From the NCBI GenBank assembly GCA_026315105.1, contig CM048750.1, positions 74,083,797 to 74,147,796 of the forward strand: a stretch of 64,000 nt of DNA, given 5' to 3'. A program made the translations under genes and the position numbers. The stretch comes from Locusta migratoria (lineage: Eukaryota; Arthropoda; Insecta; Orthoptera; Acrididae). How positions within the stretch are numbered: the stretch's first letter is position 1; each line of letters starts with the position of its first letter. The notes beneath the pieces are model-generated. The model had not been told where the DNA came from, searched no databases, and saw only the letters and a list, made by a program, of their open reading frames with translations. This document shows, piece after piece, positions 9,526 through 20,600 of this stretch.

Positions 9526-10225
9526 CTAGGCGCGTTCAGAAAGTAAGTTCCGTTTCAATTTATCTCCGCTGCAGCGCTGCGATTGCAGTTCAGCACATGC
9601 GCTGTAGACGATGTGTATCAAGGAGAAGAACGTGCGCCATTTGGAAATCGCTGTCAGTTACGTACGCTTTGTTGTGTTTGTTTGAAATGTCGGCGTTGAT
9701 TGAAAATCCCGCCGCCTGTGAAATCACGTCGGTGATTCGGTTTCTGAATGCAAGGAAAGTGAAACCAAGTGAAATTTATCGGCAAATTTGCGATGTTTAC
9801 GGACCAAATGCGATGAGTGATTCGATGGTGAGAAGATGGGTCCGACAGTTCAGTGGCGGGCGCAGTGATGTGCACGATGAAGAACGAAGCGGGCGTCCAC
9901 CTTTGGCCACAGAACTGATTCACGCGATTGATGACAAGATCCAGGAAAACCGTAGGTTTACAATTAGTGCTCTCGCTATGGACTTCCCCCCCCCCCCCCC
10001 CAATTTCACGATCACTGATGCATGAAATTGTTACAGGCGGCAGATTTCTATGAAGAAGTTATACAAAACCTGGTGCCACGCTATGACAAATGCCTGCAAA
10101 ATTTCGACAGTTATGTGGAAAAGTAGTTTAAGAGTTGTAGTATTTTGTGCAATAAAAATTTCTTCTGTATCTGTGTACAATTTCAATTTATTACCAAACG
10201 GAACTTACTTTCTGGACGCGCCTCG
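9526..10225 (+). mobile_element. Internally deleted mariner element (700 bp)
   Basis: TIRs (GGCGCGTTCAGAAAGTAAGT at the left, its inverse at the right) are flanked by TA at 9524-9525 and 10226-10227. The length is about half the usual 1.3 kb of mariner elements. The DDD catalytic core is missing: sequence jumps from the region after the helix-turn-helix to the C-terminal AADFYEE-like segment. A C-run at about 9987-10000 adds a frame disruption. It could be moved by a transposase in trans if the TIRs are still recognised. Confidence 0.9.
9687..10025 (+). pseudogene. Mariner transposase N-terminal remnant
   Basis: From the ATG at 9687 the frame encodes MSALIENPAACE, the paired helix-turn-helix region with SEIYRQICDVYG and MVRRWVRQFSGG, then DEERSGRPP, the WVNDEE-type linker of mariner transposases. 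It ends at a stop after a proline run from the poly-C tract. In the family this part binds the TIRs. The catalytic domain is absent. The frame also stays open upstream to 9477, but the start at 9687 is the family start and lies inside the element. Confidence 0.85.
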
Positions 10226-10227
10226 TA

Positions 10228-10769
10228 CATGGTGAGTCATAAATGAGGAAAAATATTTCTCCCGAATTGTCACACACTAAGCTAAAAACATAAATTCGTT
10301 TTCAGCATGTTCCTATGTCAATAAATGACAATGCAATTTAATAGTCTGGAAGTATGAAGTGGACTTTTGGGTGTTACTGTGCGACGACATTGGCCAAGGG
10401 GAAAGACTGGCAGCAGGTAAGTTCCTTTCCGTATTCCATCTAGTCAGGATACGGCCAGCGAAAACGGTACGAGATAGATGTGAGTGCTGTTATTGCTCGC
10501 AGTGTCACGCAGACCGATGCATGATGCCGCATGCCTCGTCTTCTCGTGACCAGGTAGACTACCTACAACACTCGCATGTTGTGCCATGCTGCTGGTCTGT
10601 TCCCCTGGCCAACGACACACCCAAAAGTCCACTTCATATTTCCAGATATTGACCATTCAATTGCATTGTCATTATTGACATAGGAACATGCAGACAACGA
10701 ATTTGTTTGTGGCTCAGTGTATGACAGTTTCCATGAATATTTTTGCTCATTTATGACTCACACTGTATA
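10228..10769. mobile_element. Foldback element with arms of about 170 bp
   Basis: The left arm from 10228 (GGTGAGTCATAAATGAGG) is inverted to end at 10769. The arms are about 85-90% alike and the spacer is about 180 bp. The element abuts the end of the mariner at 10225. No transposase is encoded. Confidence 0.8.
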
Positions 10770-10809
10770 TCGGTTGACTCGTCGAGAAACCTATGCTCTC
10801 TAAACTTTG

Positions 10810-11010
10810 GCCGGCCGCGGTGGCCGAGGTGACTGAGGCGCTCCAGTCACGGTCAGCACGGCCACTACGGTCGGGGGTTCGAATCCCCCCTCGGGCATGG
10901 ATATTTGTGCCGTCCTAGTTCGTAAGTAGTTCATAAGTAGTTTGTAAGTTTAGGGACTGATGACCCCGTAGTTAAGTCCCATAAGCTTAACAAACATTTG
11001 AACATTTGAT
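10810..11010 (+). mobile_element. SINE, family A, full length with TSD
   Basis: Full head and tail. The 10-bp target duplication CTAAACTTTG is at 10800-10809 and 11011-11020, proving retroposition. Confidence 0.95.
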
Positions 11011-11071
11011 CTAAACTTTGTCTGTACCACGATACAGATCGTCTCTCTTGCAGCGTTTCCCACTGGAGTTT

Positions 11072-11212
11072 CAAATGTTCAAATGTTTGTGAAGCTTATG
11101 GGAATTAACTACGGGGTCATCAGTATGAACTACCTTATACTTATGAACTACCTTATACTAAAGACAGCACAAACATCCATGCCCGAGGGGGAATTCGAAT
11201 CCCCGACGGCGA
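11072..11212 (-). mobile_element. SINE, family A, 5'-truncated
   Basis: Only the tail and B-box are kept. The tail has a short internal tandem duplication (GAACTACCTTATACTTAT region). Confidence 0.85.
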
Positions 11213-11759
11213 TGTAACGCTTGCGGATTTACTAAAGGAGTCCGTAACGGTTCCTTCTATTGACCTTACCTGATACGGATCACAGACTGATGATCGATAA
11301 TCAAACGTCGTCCGAAAGAGTATTTGGTGTCCTTATTTCTTTGTTGGCGGACGGCACGTTCTGAAGATTCTTGGAAAGAAACTGGCATCTGCCTTGCCTG
11401 CGATTTATTTTTATCGTCGTTCCATTTCAAATCGCTCATGTTCTCTACTGGCAGATATTTTAAGGGAGTAACTGATTATACTGCTTGTCCTGCTATTGCC
11501 TAGTTACACAATAAATGATCATTCTTCTGTGCAGACGCAGCACTTTACAGCTGTTTATGTTAAGACTCAGTTGCCTGTCCCTGCACCATGCGTCGATGCG
11601 ATGCAGATTCTACTGCATTTCGCTAACCTGTTCCAGTTTTGCGATTTCTCGATATACTATAGCATCATCCGCAGAATGTTTCAGTGAACTTTCGACGCTA
11701 TCTACGATATCATGTATATATGAGGGTCTTCTACAATGTAAGTTTCGAGTTCCGAGCAT
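11213..11759. other. No gene seen
   Basis: Unique-looking sequence with overlapping short plus-strand frames (about 63 and 105 codons) that show no recognised domain and run into the SINE at 11771. I do not call them. Confidence 0.4.
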
Positions 11760-11770
11760 GCGCGACAGTT

Positions 11771-11972
11771 CAAAAAATGTTCAAATGTTTGTTAAGCTTA
11801 TGGGACTTAACTACGGGGTCATCAGTCCCTAAACTTACAAACTACTTATGAACTACCTACGAACTAGGACGGCACAAATATCCATGCCCGAGGGGGGATT
11901 CGAACCCCCGACCGTAGTGGCCGTGCTGATCGTGACTGGAGCGCCTCAGTCACCTCGGCCACAGCGGCCGGC
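11771..11972 (-). mobile_element. SINE, family A, full length with TSD
   Basis: The 11-bp duplication GCGCGACAGTT lies at 11760-11770 and 11973-11983. Head, B-box and tail are complete. Confidence 0.95.
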
Positions 11973-12067
11973 GCGCGACAGTTACTCTGACTCAAGGAGA
12001 AGACACGTACGTCATTTTCAGAACCCTGATGCCGATGTGTGGTTTGTTGTGCTTCTTTACATTGTCA

Positions 12068-12242
12068 GCGGCGGAGCGGCCGAGCGCATTAAGGCGCTAA
12101 GCTACGATGCGCGAGGTCGTTCCCCGTCGGGGATTCGAATCCCCCTCTCCGGCATGGATGTATTTGCCGTCTTTAGTATAAGGTAGTTCATAAGTAGTGT
12201 GCAAGGTTAGGGACTGATGACCCTTCATTTAAGTCCCATAAA

Positions 12243-12306
<64 letters not shown>

Positions 12307-12316
12307 ACATTTGAAA
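12068..12316 (+). mobile_element. SINE, family C, with expanded poly-A
   Basis: The head variant GCGGAGCGGCCGAGCGC with a different anticodon-loop region from family A but the same tail. A run of about 55 A at about 12247-12301 interrupts the tail before 'atttgaacatttg'. Confidence 0.85.
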
Positions 12317-12654
12317 ATGCCGTAGCGTGTGAAACCAGATCTGTGATTCGTTTTCTAAATGCAAAGAAAGTTAAATCAAAGAAAATTCATAACAAGCGAC
12401 GAGGGTTACTGTCAAAAGGTGGTGTCTTTTCCCACGGTAGTGCGAATGTGACCAAATAACTCTTACGGGAATTGCACTGGGACGTGTTTGAGCATTTCCG
12501 TACAGCCCGGACCTCGCTCCTAGCACCTAAAATCTGAATAAACAGTGGGCAACCTTCTATGAAGAAGGCATACAAAAACACTTGCCAAGCTATGACAAGT
12601 CCCTACAATATTTTGGAAGCTTAGAAAAGTAGTTTAACAGTTGTAGATTTTTGT

Positions 12655-12751
<97 letters not shown>

Positions 12752-12815
12752 TATCTGTACACATTTGGCTTATATAACCAATCGCAACTTATTTTGTGGA
12801 AGTATCTAGCATATC
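12317..12815 (+). pseudogene. Degenerate mariner remnant with microsatellites
   Basis: Weak but collinear similarity to the mariner at 9526: VIRFLNAKKVK near the start, then a FYEEGIQKHLPSYDKSL-like C-terminal segment around 12555-12600. The catalytic core is largely lost and stops are frequent. A (TA)n run at about 12656-12718 and a T-run to about 12750 interrupt the 3' region. Confidence 0.6.
12656..12750. repeat. (TA)n followed by T-run
   Basis: About 30 TA units then about 32 T. Likely unstable in length. Confidence 0.95.
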
Positions 12816-13380
12816 GTGAAAAGCGACGGTGCTATAACTTTTACCTTCTGGAACGCCAAAAATCCTTGTAACGTCTGAAGACTTGTCTCTGCTGAGAACG
12901 ACATGCTATGTTATGTTAGCGAGAAACTCTTCAATCCAGTCACAAGTGATCTGATATTCCATATGCTCGCTCTTTGTTTGTCAGCCGGCGGAACCGTGTC
13001 TAACTCCTTTGTGGAAGTCAAGAAACTCGCATCTGCCTGGGAGCTTGTATTTCCTGGTTTCCTTCAGTCAGAGCGCTCAGCGTCACTTCAGAACCTTTCG
13101 TCGTTGCCAAACTACACAACTGGTCAATTCACTTTTTTTAACGCTACCTAGCGGTCAGTGTGGTAACAGCTTCCAGTACGTCTAACTTGAGCCCGCGCAG
13201 TTGGGTTTAATATGGTGGGATAGACGTATGTTGTCGGCCGTGTATGTTGTGAGGGCAGGTATTTTATGTACTTGACAAACCAACATAACTCCGTATAGAC
13301 AGAGCTACAGTTTTACGGGTATGACTAAATCCACAACAGTTCCACAGATATGGAAATATCCAGTATAAAACGTATACCCT
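12816..13380. other. No gene seen
   Basis: An 82-codon plus frame at 12903-13151 contains LTSDLIFHMLALCLSAGG-like sequence that vaguely resembles LINE reverse-transcriptase linker remnants, too weak to call. Confidence 0.3.
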
Positions 13381-13794
13381 CTCAATAAAAATTCTTCTAT
13401 GTATGAGACCGCGTCGTCATTTTTATAAAATCTACTGACGTTTCGGCCATTGTTGCAAGGTGTCGGACACAAATAAATAAATAAATAAAAATGTTGAAAT
13501 GTTTGTAAATCTATCTGACCAAACTGCGTGGTCATCAATCCGTACCTTACAAACTACTTAAACTAAGGTAAACTAACCTAATGACAAAACACACATGCGT
13601 CAGGGAGGACTCGAACCTCCGACGGCGAGCAACCGCGCGCTCTGCAGCGAGGCGCCTTAGACCGCTCGGCTCCTCCTCCGCGGCGGTGTCAGACACAGAC
13701 CCTGATGAAGACCGCTTGCAGTAGTGGCCGAAACGTCGATGGATTTTATAAAAATGGCGACGCGGTCTCATGCCCAGAAGAATTTTATTGACAG
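13381..13794. mobile_element. Foldback element split by a SINE
   Basis: Left arm 13381-13470 is inverted at about 13697-13794, sharing GACGTTTCGGCCA and GAGACCGCGTCG. The family B SINE with its duplication occupies the loop. Confidence 0.85.
13471..13684 (-). mobile_element. SINE, family B, with TSD
   Basis: The 12-bp duplication GGTGTCGGACAC is at 13459-13470 and, with one change, 13685-13696. An (AAAT)n stretch ends the tail. Confidence 0.95.
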
Positions 13795-14616
13795 TGCTAA
13801 CGGCCGCGAAAGCCTACGCTTGCAAAATGTATATAAGCTAGGATTTTTAGCGTTCATAGATAGCAACGAGGCAGATTCATTGATTGTTCGTCTTTTTCCC
13901 TTTATAGATCTCATGATGTCTGCATGCCCAGTCGAAACCGTCTAATGTGGTAAATAGAGAAGCGATCTCGGCATAACAATAACAAGGTTTTGGGGAATAC
14001 TGAATTTCGTATAACAGTAGATGAAAGAGACTTCTTTCTCTCTCTCTCTTTTCTTTTTGTGTGTTTGTGGGGGGGGGGGGGGAGCCTGCAGCCCCATAGC
14101 CCTCCCCATGGCTTCGCCAGTGACTAATTAGAAACGCATTCTTCAACCAGACTCAGGAGAAATATTGTTGCTCTACAGTTTAATGTCCTAAGCCACTGAT
14201 GCTCATCTTGCCGAGAATAAACACCAGATCAATCCTACAGGAGGCGGAAGTTATTTCCAGGTGAACACTTTCCTGGAGTTCATGCCTGAAATGAAGCACT
14301 ACCCGAATTGAACTTTGTTTAAAACAGCAGCAGGTACTTTTCTTTCAGTTTCGTCTGTATATTTATCATTTTGATTTTTTGCTATAAATTGTGTGATAGT
14401 GATATACATTAATATTGGCATAATACTTCATTTCATCTATGATGTTCATCGCCCAGTGTGTCCGTAGAATGTTTCACAACGAAACTTAATATTTTAAGCA
14501 AATATTGCTTGTGCTGTGTAGTTTACTCTCTATTCTCTGGTTAATTTTATTGGCAAATTGAAGTTATAATCTAGCTATCGTAAACCGATTATATTTCTAA
14601 GATCTCTCATTCATAC
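13795..14616. other. No gene seen
   Basis: AT-rich sequence with a G-run at about 14070-14083. No domain or repeat recognised. Confidence 0.35.
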
Positions 14617-14741
14617 TTTCCACCTGTTTTAATCGGTTTCGTCATTTCCCAACTATTGTGAACATGCATAGTTGGGCAATGAGGTTTCCACAGCTCTGAT
14701 GAGTGGCAAGATCCGCCGAAACCGGTTAAAACAAGTGGAAA
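14617..14741. repeat. Small imperfect inverted repeat
   Basis: 14617-14640 (containing TTTTAATCGGTTTC) pairs with 14718-14741 (GAAACCGGTTAAAA). The spacer holds a second small palindrome around CCCAACTA/TAGTTGGG. Confidence 0.7.
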
Positions 14742-15984
14742 TTTTAAATAAGCAATCTTATCAACATCATAACAGGTTTACGTAAACATAAAATCGCGCC
14801 GAGCAATATGTGTAAATTGTACGATAATCACGGGAGACTGTCGTTATAATTTTCGGTGAGTATTTAAAGCTCTTCTTCCGGATCGGAATGTGCCATCAAC
14901 ATTATGCGAAGCATTCACAAGTCACAACCTCACTCTTACACATATGTTTTTGTCGCGATAATAAATTAAAAATACTTCCAAGCCCTCTGGGTTTTGCCCA
15001 ACGCTTGCGCGGTTTCAGTTGGTTCCGATGTTGGTAACTGGTGACACTGAATATGATTAATGCTTCGCTTTTGGCCCTTCCTGTAAAACAATAGTGGTTT
15101 TGTAAGCCTAATAATTTTCTTCGAAAAAACCAACATTTTCGTTGACCCTTTATTGCTGATAAGCTTGATTATTAAAAGGACAGTATAAGGAATTTCAACT
15201 ATGTACAGCCCGAACAGGTCAAGGTGTCGACTGCGGTTGAAAATCGGGGAAAATGACTTTCGTACACTAATTAAACATTTGGAACGCTGCACAATTCAAA
15301 ATTCACACGTACTGCAGTTCGCCGCTTTACATCGGAGGATGCCTTCCGCAGACGAAGGCGAACCGTCAGGGGAAAGTTTTATGTATGGACCACGGTATAT
15401 CAGCCCGGAAGCTTTAAGTAATGTGGCATTGTTTGTTACGGAGTAACAAGACCCCAGGATACTACTTACGTGCACGTTATTTCTCAATATTTCATTGTGT
15501 TTACTCAAATGTGCGTGTAATCTAACAATGAGTAGGGATTCTATTCGTATCGACGGGCATGTTATGGTAGCGGAAGCGGTTATAGACTGTTTAGATAAAA
15601 TAGAAAATGAATCGGCAGGAGACGAACGAGGGCAAGAAAATGATTCGATACAAGTGATCATGAAAGTGAACACAGCGTTTACCATACAGTAATTTCTTTC
15701 CTACGCATTAAAAAAATTACATTTTCCCTTTCGGAGATTAATTTGGATCTTAATCTACAAGACAGATGAAAAAAAAAAAATGAAGAATAACTCCTAAAAT
15801 GGAAAAAAATGTTACATTAAAACTACCTATGCACTGACAATTGAAGAAACTAGTGTAGACATTAAAATAAATATGTTTTGTATGAGTGGGCTTTCTTATA
15901 TCTTATAGTTCGATTAAAGCACATTCTAAATATTGAAACATATCGTCCGTTTCGTGGCTTTGAAATAAATTCAACGACGAAGAT
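14742..15984. other. No gene called; overlapping open frames
   Basis: Plus frames at 15201-15446 (81 codons) and 15495-15692 (65 codons) and a minus frame at 15296-15685 (129 codons) overlap. None contains a motif I recognise and none has clear splice context. The 129-codon minus frame is the longest and could be chance or a repeat remnant. Confidence 0.3.
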
Positions 15985-15987
15985 TAA

Positions 15988-16050
15988 AATTTGTGCTTGA
16001 TCGGGATTAGAACCTGATCTCCCGCTTCGGGACAGTGGTCGCCTTAAACA
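15988..16050 (-). mobile_element. tRNA-derived SINE head (family of 2497)
   Basis: The minus strand gives TTAAGGCGACC, GGGAGATC and a degenerate B-box, then the ATTTTAATC-like tail. Only the head survives. Confidence 0.65.
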
Positions 16051-16069
16051 ATTTGTATGAGGTCCGCTT

Positions 16070-16240
16070 GGCGAATATTTAAAGTGGGAAGTGATTGTGA
16101 CAGAAAAAAGTCCGCAAAATATGTGTATTACGTGAGTGCTTTGTACAAGAACACAGGCGAATATTTAAAGTGGGAAGAGATTGTGATAGAAGTCCGCAAA
16201 ATATGTGTATTACATGTGTGCTATGTACAAAAACACGGAA
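16070..16240. repeat. Tandem duplication, about 86-bp unit
   Basis: GCGAATATTTAAAGTGGGA starts at 16071 and again at 16157. The two units differ by a few substitutions and a 2-4 base indel. Confidence 0.85.
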
Positions 16241-16677
16241 GAGAAAGTGGATGCCAAAAGAAACTATGACAGCGCTAGCACCACATAACTACGTAAAAGG
16301 GGTCCCACATGACCACAGAATGTAAAATAAGCATTAAATAAATTGAAAACCCACTGATGATGGCACAGAGGTGCTGAAATTAGTTTGGGTGTATAATAAA
16401 ACAGTGTTTCGCATATCAAGCGAACCTCATACCCAGAAATCTTTACACACATATAATTGGCAGCAGTAGCTAAGGAGAAATGAAATGAATTTACCAGTTC
16501 ATTTAGGAGACTAGAAACGAAAATAGAATAACGGTGTATTCGTTTTTGAATTTACCTGATTTTTAATGCAAATGCAAACGTAAAAGTATAATATTTGAAT
16601 AATAATAATAATAACTGATACATACTGTGTGCAAATATAGAAGAGTAGTTAAAAGGTCGTCTCTCGGTAAGATAACT
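16241..16677. other. No gene seen
   Basis: AT-rich sequence with an (AAT)n patch near 16600. No recognisable feature. Confidence 0.35.
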
Positions 16678-16689
16678 AGCCGCATTTAT

Positions 16690-16876
16690 TTTGTAAATCT
16701 ATCGGACCAAACTGCGTGGTCATCAGTCCGTAGCTTACAAACTACTTAAACCTAGGTAAACTAACCTAAGGACAAACACACACACCCATGCCCCAAGGAG
16801 GACTCGAACCTCCACGGCGAGCAACCGCGCGCTCCGCAGCGAGACGCTTTAGACCGCTCGGCTACTCCACCGCGGC
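16690..16876 (-). mobile_element. SINE, family B, with TSD
   Basis: 12-bp duplication AGCCGCATTTAT at 16678-16689 and 16877-16888. Full head and most of the tail. Confidence 0.95.
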
Positions 16877-16888
16877 AGCCGCATTTAT

Positions 16889-17196
16889 CTATACGGTTAT
16901 TTGATATTTGTACACCAGATGAGTAATGTTCGAAATTTGCTTATGAAAGACTTGAAGTTTTCATATAAATGGAGTCATTTTATTTCAATTCATTCCTTAG
17001 TGGCCCCTAATAAAATCAGTATGATTTCCTCTGCTTCATTTCTTCAGCCTAAAATTTATTTTTATGTTAGCTTTTCATCATGATTTTCACTCGTTAGTAA
17101 GAATACAACAGATAATGACTGCTGTCGTTTCTGAGAGCGACGATACGAAATTCCATTTTTTCTCCCGTGTATCACGACTGTAGCGGGAATACTTCT
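16889..17196. other. No gene seen
   Basis: AT-rich sequence with a 60-codon chance frame. Confidence 0.35.
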
Positions 17197-17206
17197 GCAC
17201 AAGTAT

Positions 17207-17413
17207 AGCCGCTGTGGAGTAGCCGAGCGGTCTAAGGCGCCTCGCTGCAGAGCACACGGTTGCTCGCCGTCGGAGGTTCGAGTTCTCCTTTGGGCATGGG
17301 TGTGTGTGTGTTGTCGTTAGGTTAGTTTACCTTAGTTTAAGTACTTTGTAAGCTACGGACTGATGGCCACGCAGTTTGCTCCGATAGATTTACAAACATT
17401 TGAACATTTTTGA
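17207..17413 (+). mobile_element. SINE, family B, with TSD
   Basis: 10-bp duplication GCACAAGTAT at 17197-17206 and 17414-17423. Confidence 0.95.
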
Positions 17414-17617
17414 GCACAAGTATTATTGATACTTTTGTACAATTACGTGCAGATGTTTCTTAAAGTTTACTTACTGCAGCAACAGGAAGAAGTATAGAAT
17501 AAGAAGCTTTTGCTCCAAGGTAAACATCGTAGCCAATGCTCGAGTAAATTAATTTCTAACTTTCAGTGGTTAGCCAAGAACAATATTTCCCGCACGTGCG
17601 TCATTGGGCAGATTAAA

Positions 17618-17817
17618 AAATTGTTCAAATGTTTGTTAAGCTTATGGGATTTAACTACGGGATCATCAGTCCCTAAACTTACAAACTAGTTATGAACTAC
17701 TTACGAACTAGGACGGCACAAATATCCATGCCCGAGGGGGGGATTCGAACCCCCGACCTTAGTGGCCGTGCAGACCGTGACTGGAGCGCCTCAGTCCCCT
17801 CGGCCACCGCAGTCGGC
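17618..17817 (-). mobile_element. SINE, family A, with imperfect TSD
   Basis: GGGCAGATTAAA at 17606-17617 and GGGCAGGTTAAA at 17818-17829 differ at one base. Confidence 0.93.
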
Positions 17818-18164
17818 GGGCAGGTTAAAGTTGACTGCGTTCGGAGACAAATGAATAGCTTTCAGCTAGTGTAGATAGTCTCCGCTTGTGGCAGCACAAG
17901 CACAATCGTCAAGTTATCTTGAACGAATAGTAATTGTGTTAGTGAAAAAAATCGATAGTATCTCAGGGTAAGACGTTTGTGCTATAATGCGTGAAATGAA
18001 AGATTTTTAATCACTTTAATCTGCCGAAACATGTCAGCTGAATAAATACTACATACGTTCTTGGCTGACTTCCAAAATAAAATGAAAGTATGATTGCAAT
18101 CTTGGCAGAGGATCGAGATCTCGTGAAATGACCCCACGACATTAACCGTGCAGCAGGTCAGTCG

Positions 18165-18640
18165 GGCTTTTGCCGCGGCGTGGCCTGTTGGCGCGGTCTT
18201 TATACAGTGTATGTGCGTAAGCCGGCGGCTAGCGGCTGTTTGTGCAGACGCCGTGGCCGCGCCGGCTGCGATCTAATTACGTGCCGACTGCAGCCGTGCT
18301 GTGCTGTGCGGAGCCGCCGCGCCGTCCGTATTAAAGATGTGCGGCGCCGCGGCGGCTTTAAAGAGGAGCGCCGCTTGGCGCGCCATGCTTGCGGCCGGGC
18401 CAATGGGACGGGCGCGTGCCCCGGGGCCCGCTGCGAGTGGCCCGCGCGCCGCAGGCCACGCCCGCCGGGGGCGGGGAACGCCGGGGAAGTCCCCGCCGGT
18501 CTTAAAGGGGCGCTGCCGCTGCCGGCTTACGTAACGGCCGCCAGGCAGAGCCAGCCAGCTGTTCTCGCGGTAGCGCACGCTTCACGCAGGATACACGCCT
18601 GCCCACGATATCCAGCGTTACTTATGTCTTCATCTGCATA
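18165..18640. promoter_or_regulatory. CpG-rich island, candidate promoter or enhancer
   Basis: The densest CpG patch of the window, about 450 bp in AT-rich surroundings. It contains a CCAAT box in GGCCAATGGGACGGG (near 18398), a GC box GGGGGCGGGG (near 18468) and a CRE-like TTACGTAA (near 18527). Both strands carry long Ala/Arg/Pro-rich frames that overlap each other, as expected from composition, so I do not call protein. No 5' splice donor or clear start was recognised. Confidence 0.45.
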
Positions 18641-18860
18641 ACTGCTCTGCGGTTCACATTTAAGTCAACACACTACGGAATTTAAGTCAGCTACAGTTAT
18701 GGCTACTCGAAGTGATGAGAGCTAACGATAAGAGATCTCAAATCGGTTCTATACAGTGGCGCAGCCAAGATTTGGTTCTGGGGGAAGGGCCAAGTTAAAA
18801 AAAATCCTGTTGAATTTATTAATCTGTAACTAATTTTTACACTTTTTATACGTTAACTAA
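18641..18860. other. No gene seen
   Basis: Transition from the CpG-rich patch to AT-rich sequence. Confidence 0.35.
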
Positions 18861-18873
18861 TTATACTTCGAAA

Positions 18874-19069
18874 GCCGGCCGCGGTGGCCGAGGTGACTGA
18901 GGCGCTCCAGTCACTGTCAGCACGGCCACTACGGTCGGGGGTTCGAATCCCCCCTCGGGCATGCATATTTGTGCCGTCTTTAGTCTTAGCTAGTTCATAA
19001 GTAGTTTGTAAGCTTAGGGACTGATGACCCCGTAGTTAAGTCCCATAAGTTGTACAAACATTTGAACAT
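18874..19069 (+). mobile_element. SINE, family A, with TSD
   Basis: 13-bp perfect duplication TTATACTTCGAAA at 18861-18873 and 19070-19082. Confidence 0.97.
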
Positions 19070-19156
19070 TTATACTTCGAAAACAATTGCAGAAGATCAC
19101 AAATTTTTGGAAACATTTTCGTTTCACTATCTTTGGATCAACAACACTCTTATTTA

Positions 19157-19467
19157 AATTTATGAATAAAGAACAGTCTAGAGAGCAATAATTTATTTTA
19201 TTCGACTAGTTTCGGTCTTCTTTTGGACCATCTTCAGGAATTTTGACTACATCGATGTTGTGGAGCTGGCAGGTAGCTGGGTGCCCCCCAGTGACGCACT
19301 GGAAGGCTCCCAGCTACCTGCCCTCCAGTGACGCACTGGAAGGCTCCCAGCTACCTGCCAGCTCCACAACATCGATGGAGTAAAAATTCCTGAAGATGGT
19401 CTAAACGAGACTGAAACTAATTGAATGAAGTAAATTATTGCACTATAGACTGTTCTTTATTTATAAA
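19157..19467. mobile_element. Foldback element with internal direct repeat
   Basis: Left arm from 19157 (ATGAATAAAGAACAGTCT) is inverted to about 19467. The centre contains two copies of a 37-bp unit (19288 and 19325 starts; GACGCACTGGAAGGCTCCC) that occurs once in a mirror-symmetric version of the element. Confidence 0.8.
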
Positions 19468-19707
19468 TCGCAGAAGAAATAAAATGAGTAGGCTCGCATT
19501 AATTTGAAAGTGAAAGTGGAGCAACGTGGTGAAAATGGAGTGTATACAGGGTGTTACAAAAAGGTACAGCCAAACTTTCACGAAACATTGCTCACACACA
19601 AAGAAAAAAAATATGTTATGTGGACATTTGTCCGGAAACGCTTAATTTTCATGTTAGATCAGGCTTGATTCCATATCGGAATGAGTGCTCCACGACTGTA
19701 TTTGATT

Positions 19708-19942
19708 TGTGGTAATTATTCAGCAATCAGTCGTCATAAATATAAATTCTTTATTTGTTGGCAAATCCGGATTTCGACAGCTGCGTCAGTACAAACGCAA
19801 CCTCCTACATGGAGGTCGAGATATTTTAAGTATTTTGATTTATTTTAAGCATTGATAATGACCACACAGTGGTCGAAATCCGGATTTGCCAACAAATAAA
19901 GAATTTATATTTATGACGACTGATTGCTAAATAATTACCACA
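19708..19942. repeat. Nested foldback inside the DDE element
   Basis: 19708-19780 (TGTGGTAATTATTCAGCAAT) is inverted at about 19868-19942. It sits just inside the left terminal repeat of the surrounding element. Confidence 0.85.
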
Positions 19943-20059
19943 TTCCATGTTAGAGCTCATTTTAGTATTTATCTTTAAATGTAAATTGAAATAATTCGTG
20001 CAGATAATTGTAAAAATATCCAATTGTACTTCCTCGATTCACCGCCAGTTGGCCCGATT

Positions 20060-20600
20060 GAAGGAAGGTAATGTTGACTTCAGTGCTTGGGCCTCATGTT
20101 CTTCCACCTACGCTCACTGGAGCACGTTATCATGATTTCATACGAAATATTCTACCTGCGCTGCCCTAACATGTACCATTACATGTACGACACAACATGT
20201 GGTTCATGCACGATGGAGCTCCTGCACATTTCAGTCGATGTGTTCGTACGCTTCGCAACAACAGATTCGGTGACCGATGCATTGGTAGAGGCGGACCAAT
20301 TCCATGGACTCCACGCTTTCCAGACCTCAACCCTCTTGACTTTCATTTATGGGGGCATTTGTAAGCTCTTGTCTTCGCAATTCCGGTACCAAATGTAGAG
20401 ACTCTTCGTGTTCGTATTGTGGACGTCTGTGATACAATACGCCATTCTCCAGGGCTGCATCAGCGCATCAGAGATTCCATGCGACAGAGAGTGGATGCAT
20501 GTGTCCTCGCTAACGGAGGACATTTTGAACATTTCCTGTAACAAAGTGTTTGAAGTCACGCTGGTACGTTCTGTTGCTGTATGCTTCCATTCCATGATTA
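20060..20600 (+). pseudogene. DDE_3-type transposase C-terminal relic
   Basis: From about 20199 the frame reads WFMHDGAPAHFSRCVR, WIGRGGPIPW and FPDLNPLDFHLWGHL. This is the second catalytic Asp (HDGAPAH) and the third acidic region (PDLNPLDFHLWG) of a Tc1/mariner/IS630-related transposase often found in arthropod genomes. A frameshift follows the WGHL, then the remaining C-terminus can be traced as scattered pieces to about 20540. No N-terminal DNA-binding part is visible. Non-functional. Confidence 0.75.

Noticed and set aside
14617..14741. Rho-independent terminator
   Set aside because: Eukaryotic context; the stem belongs to a dispersed inverted repeat.
15296..15685. 129-codon minus-strand gene
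   Set aside because: No recognised motif, no splice context, opposite strand equally open.
18180..18641. 153-codon Arg/Ala/Cys-rich protein
   Set aside because: Overlaps three other long frames on both strands in a CpG-rich patch; composition-driven, no domain.
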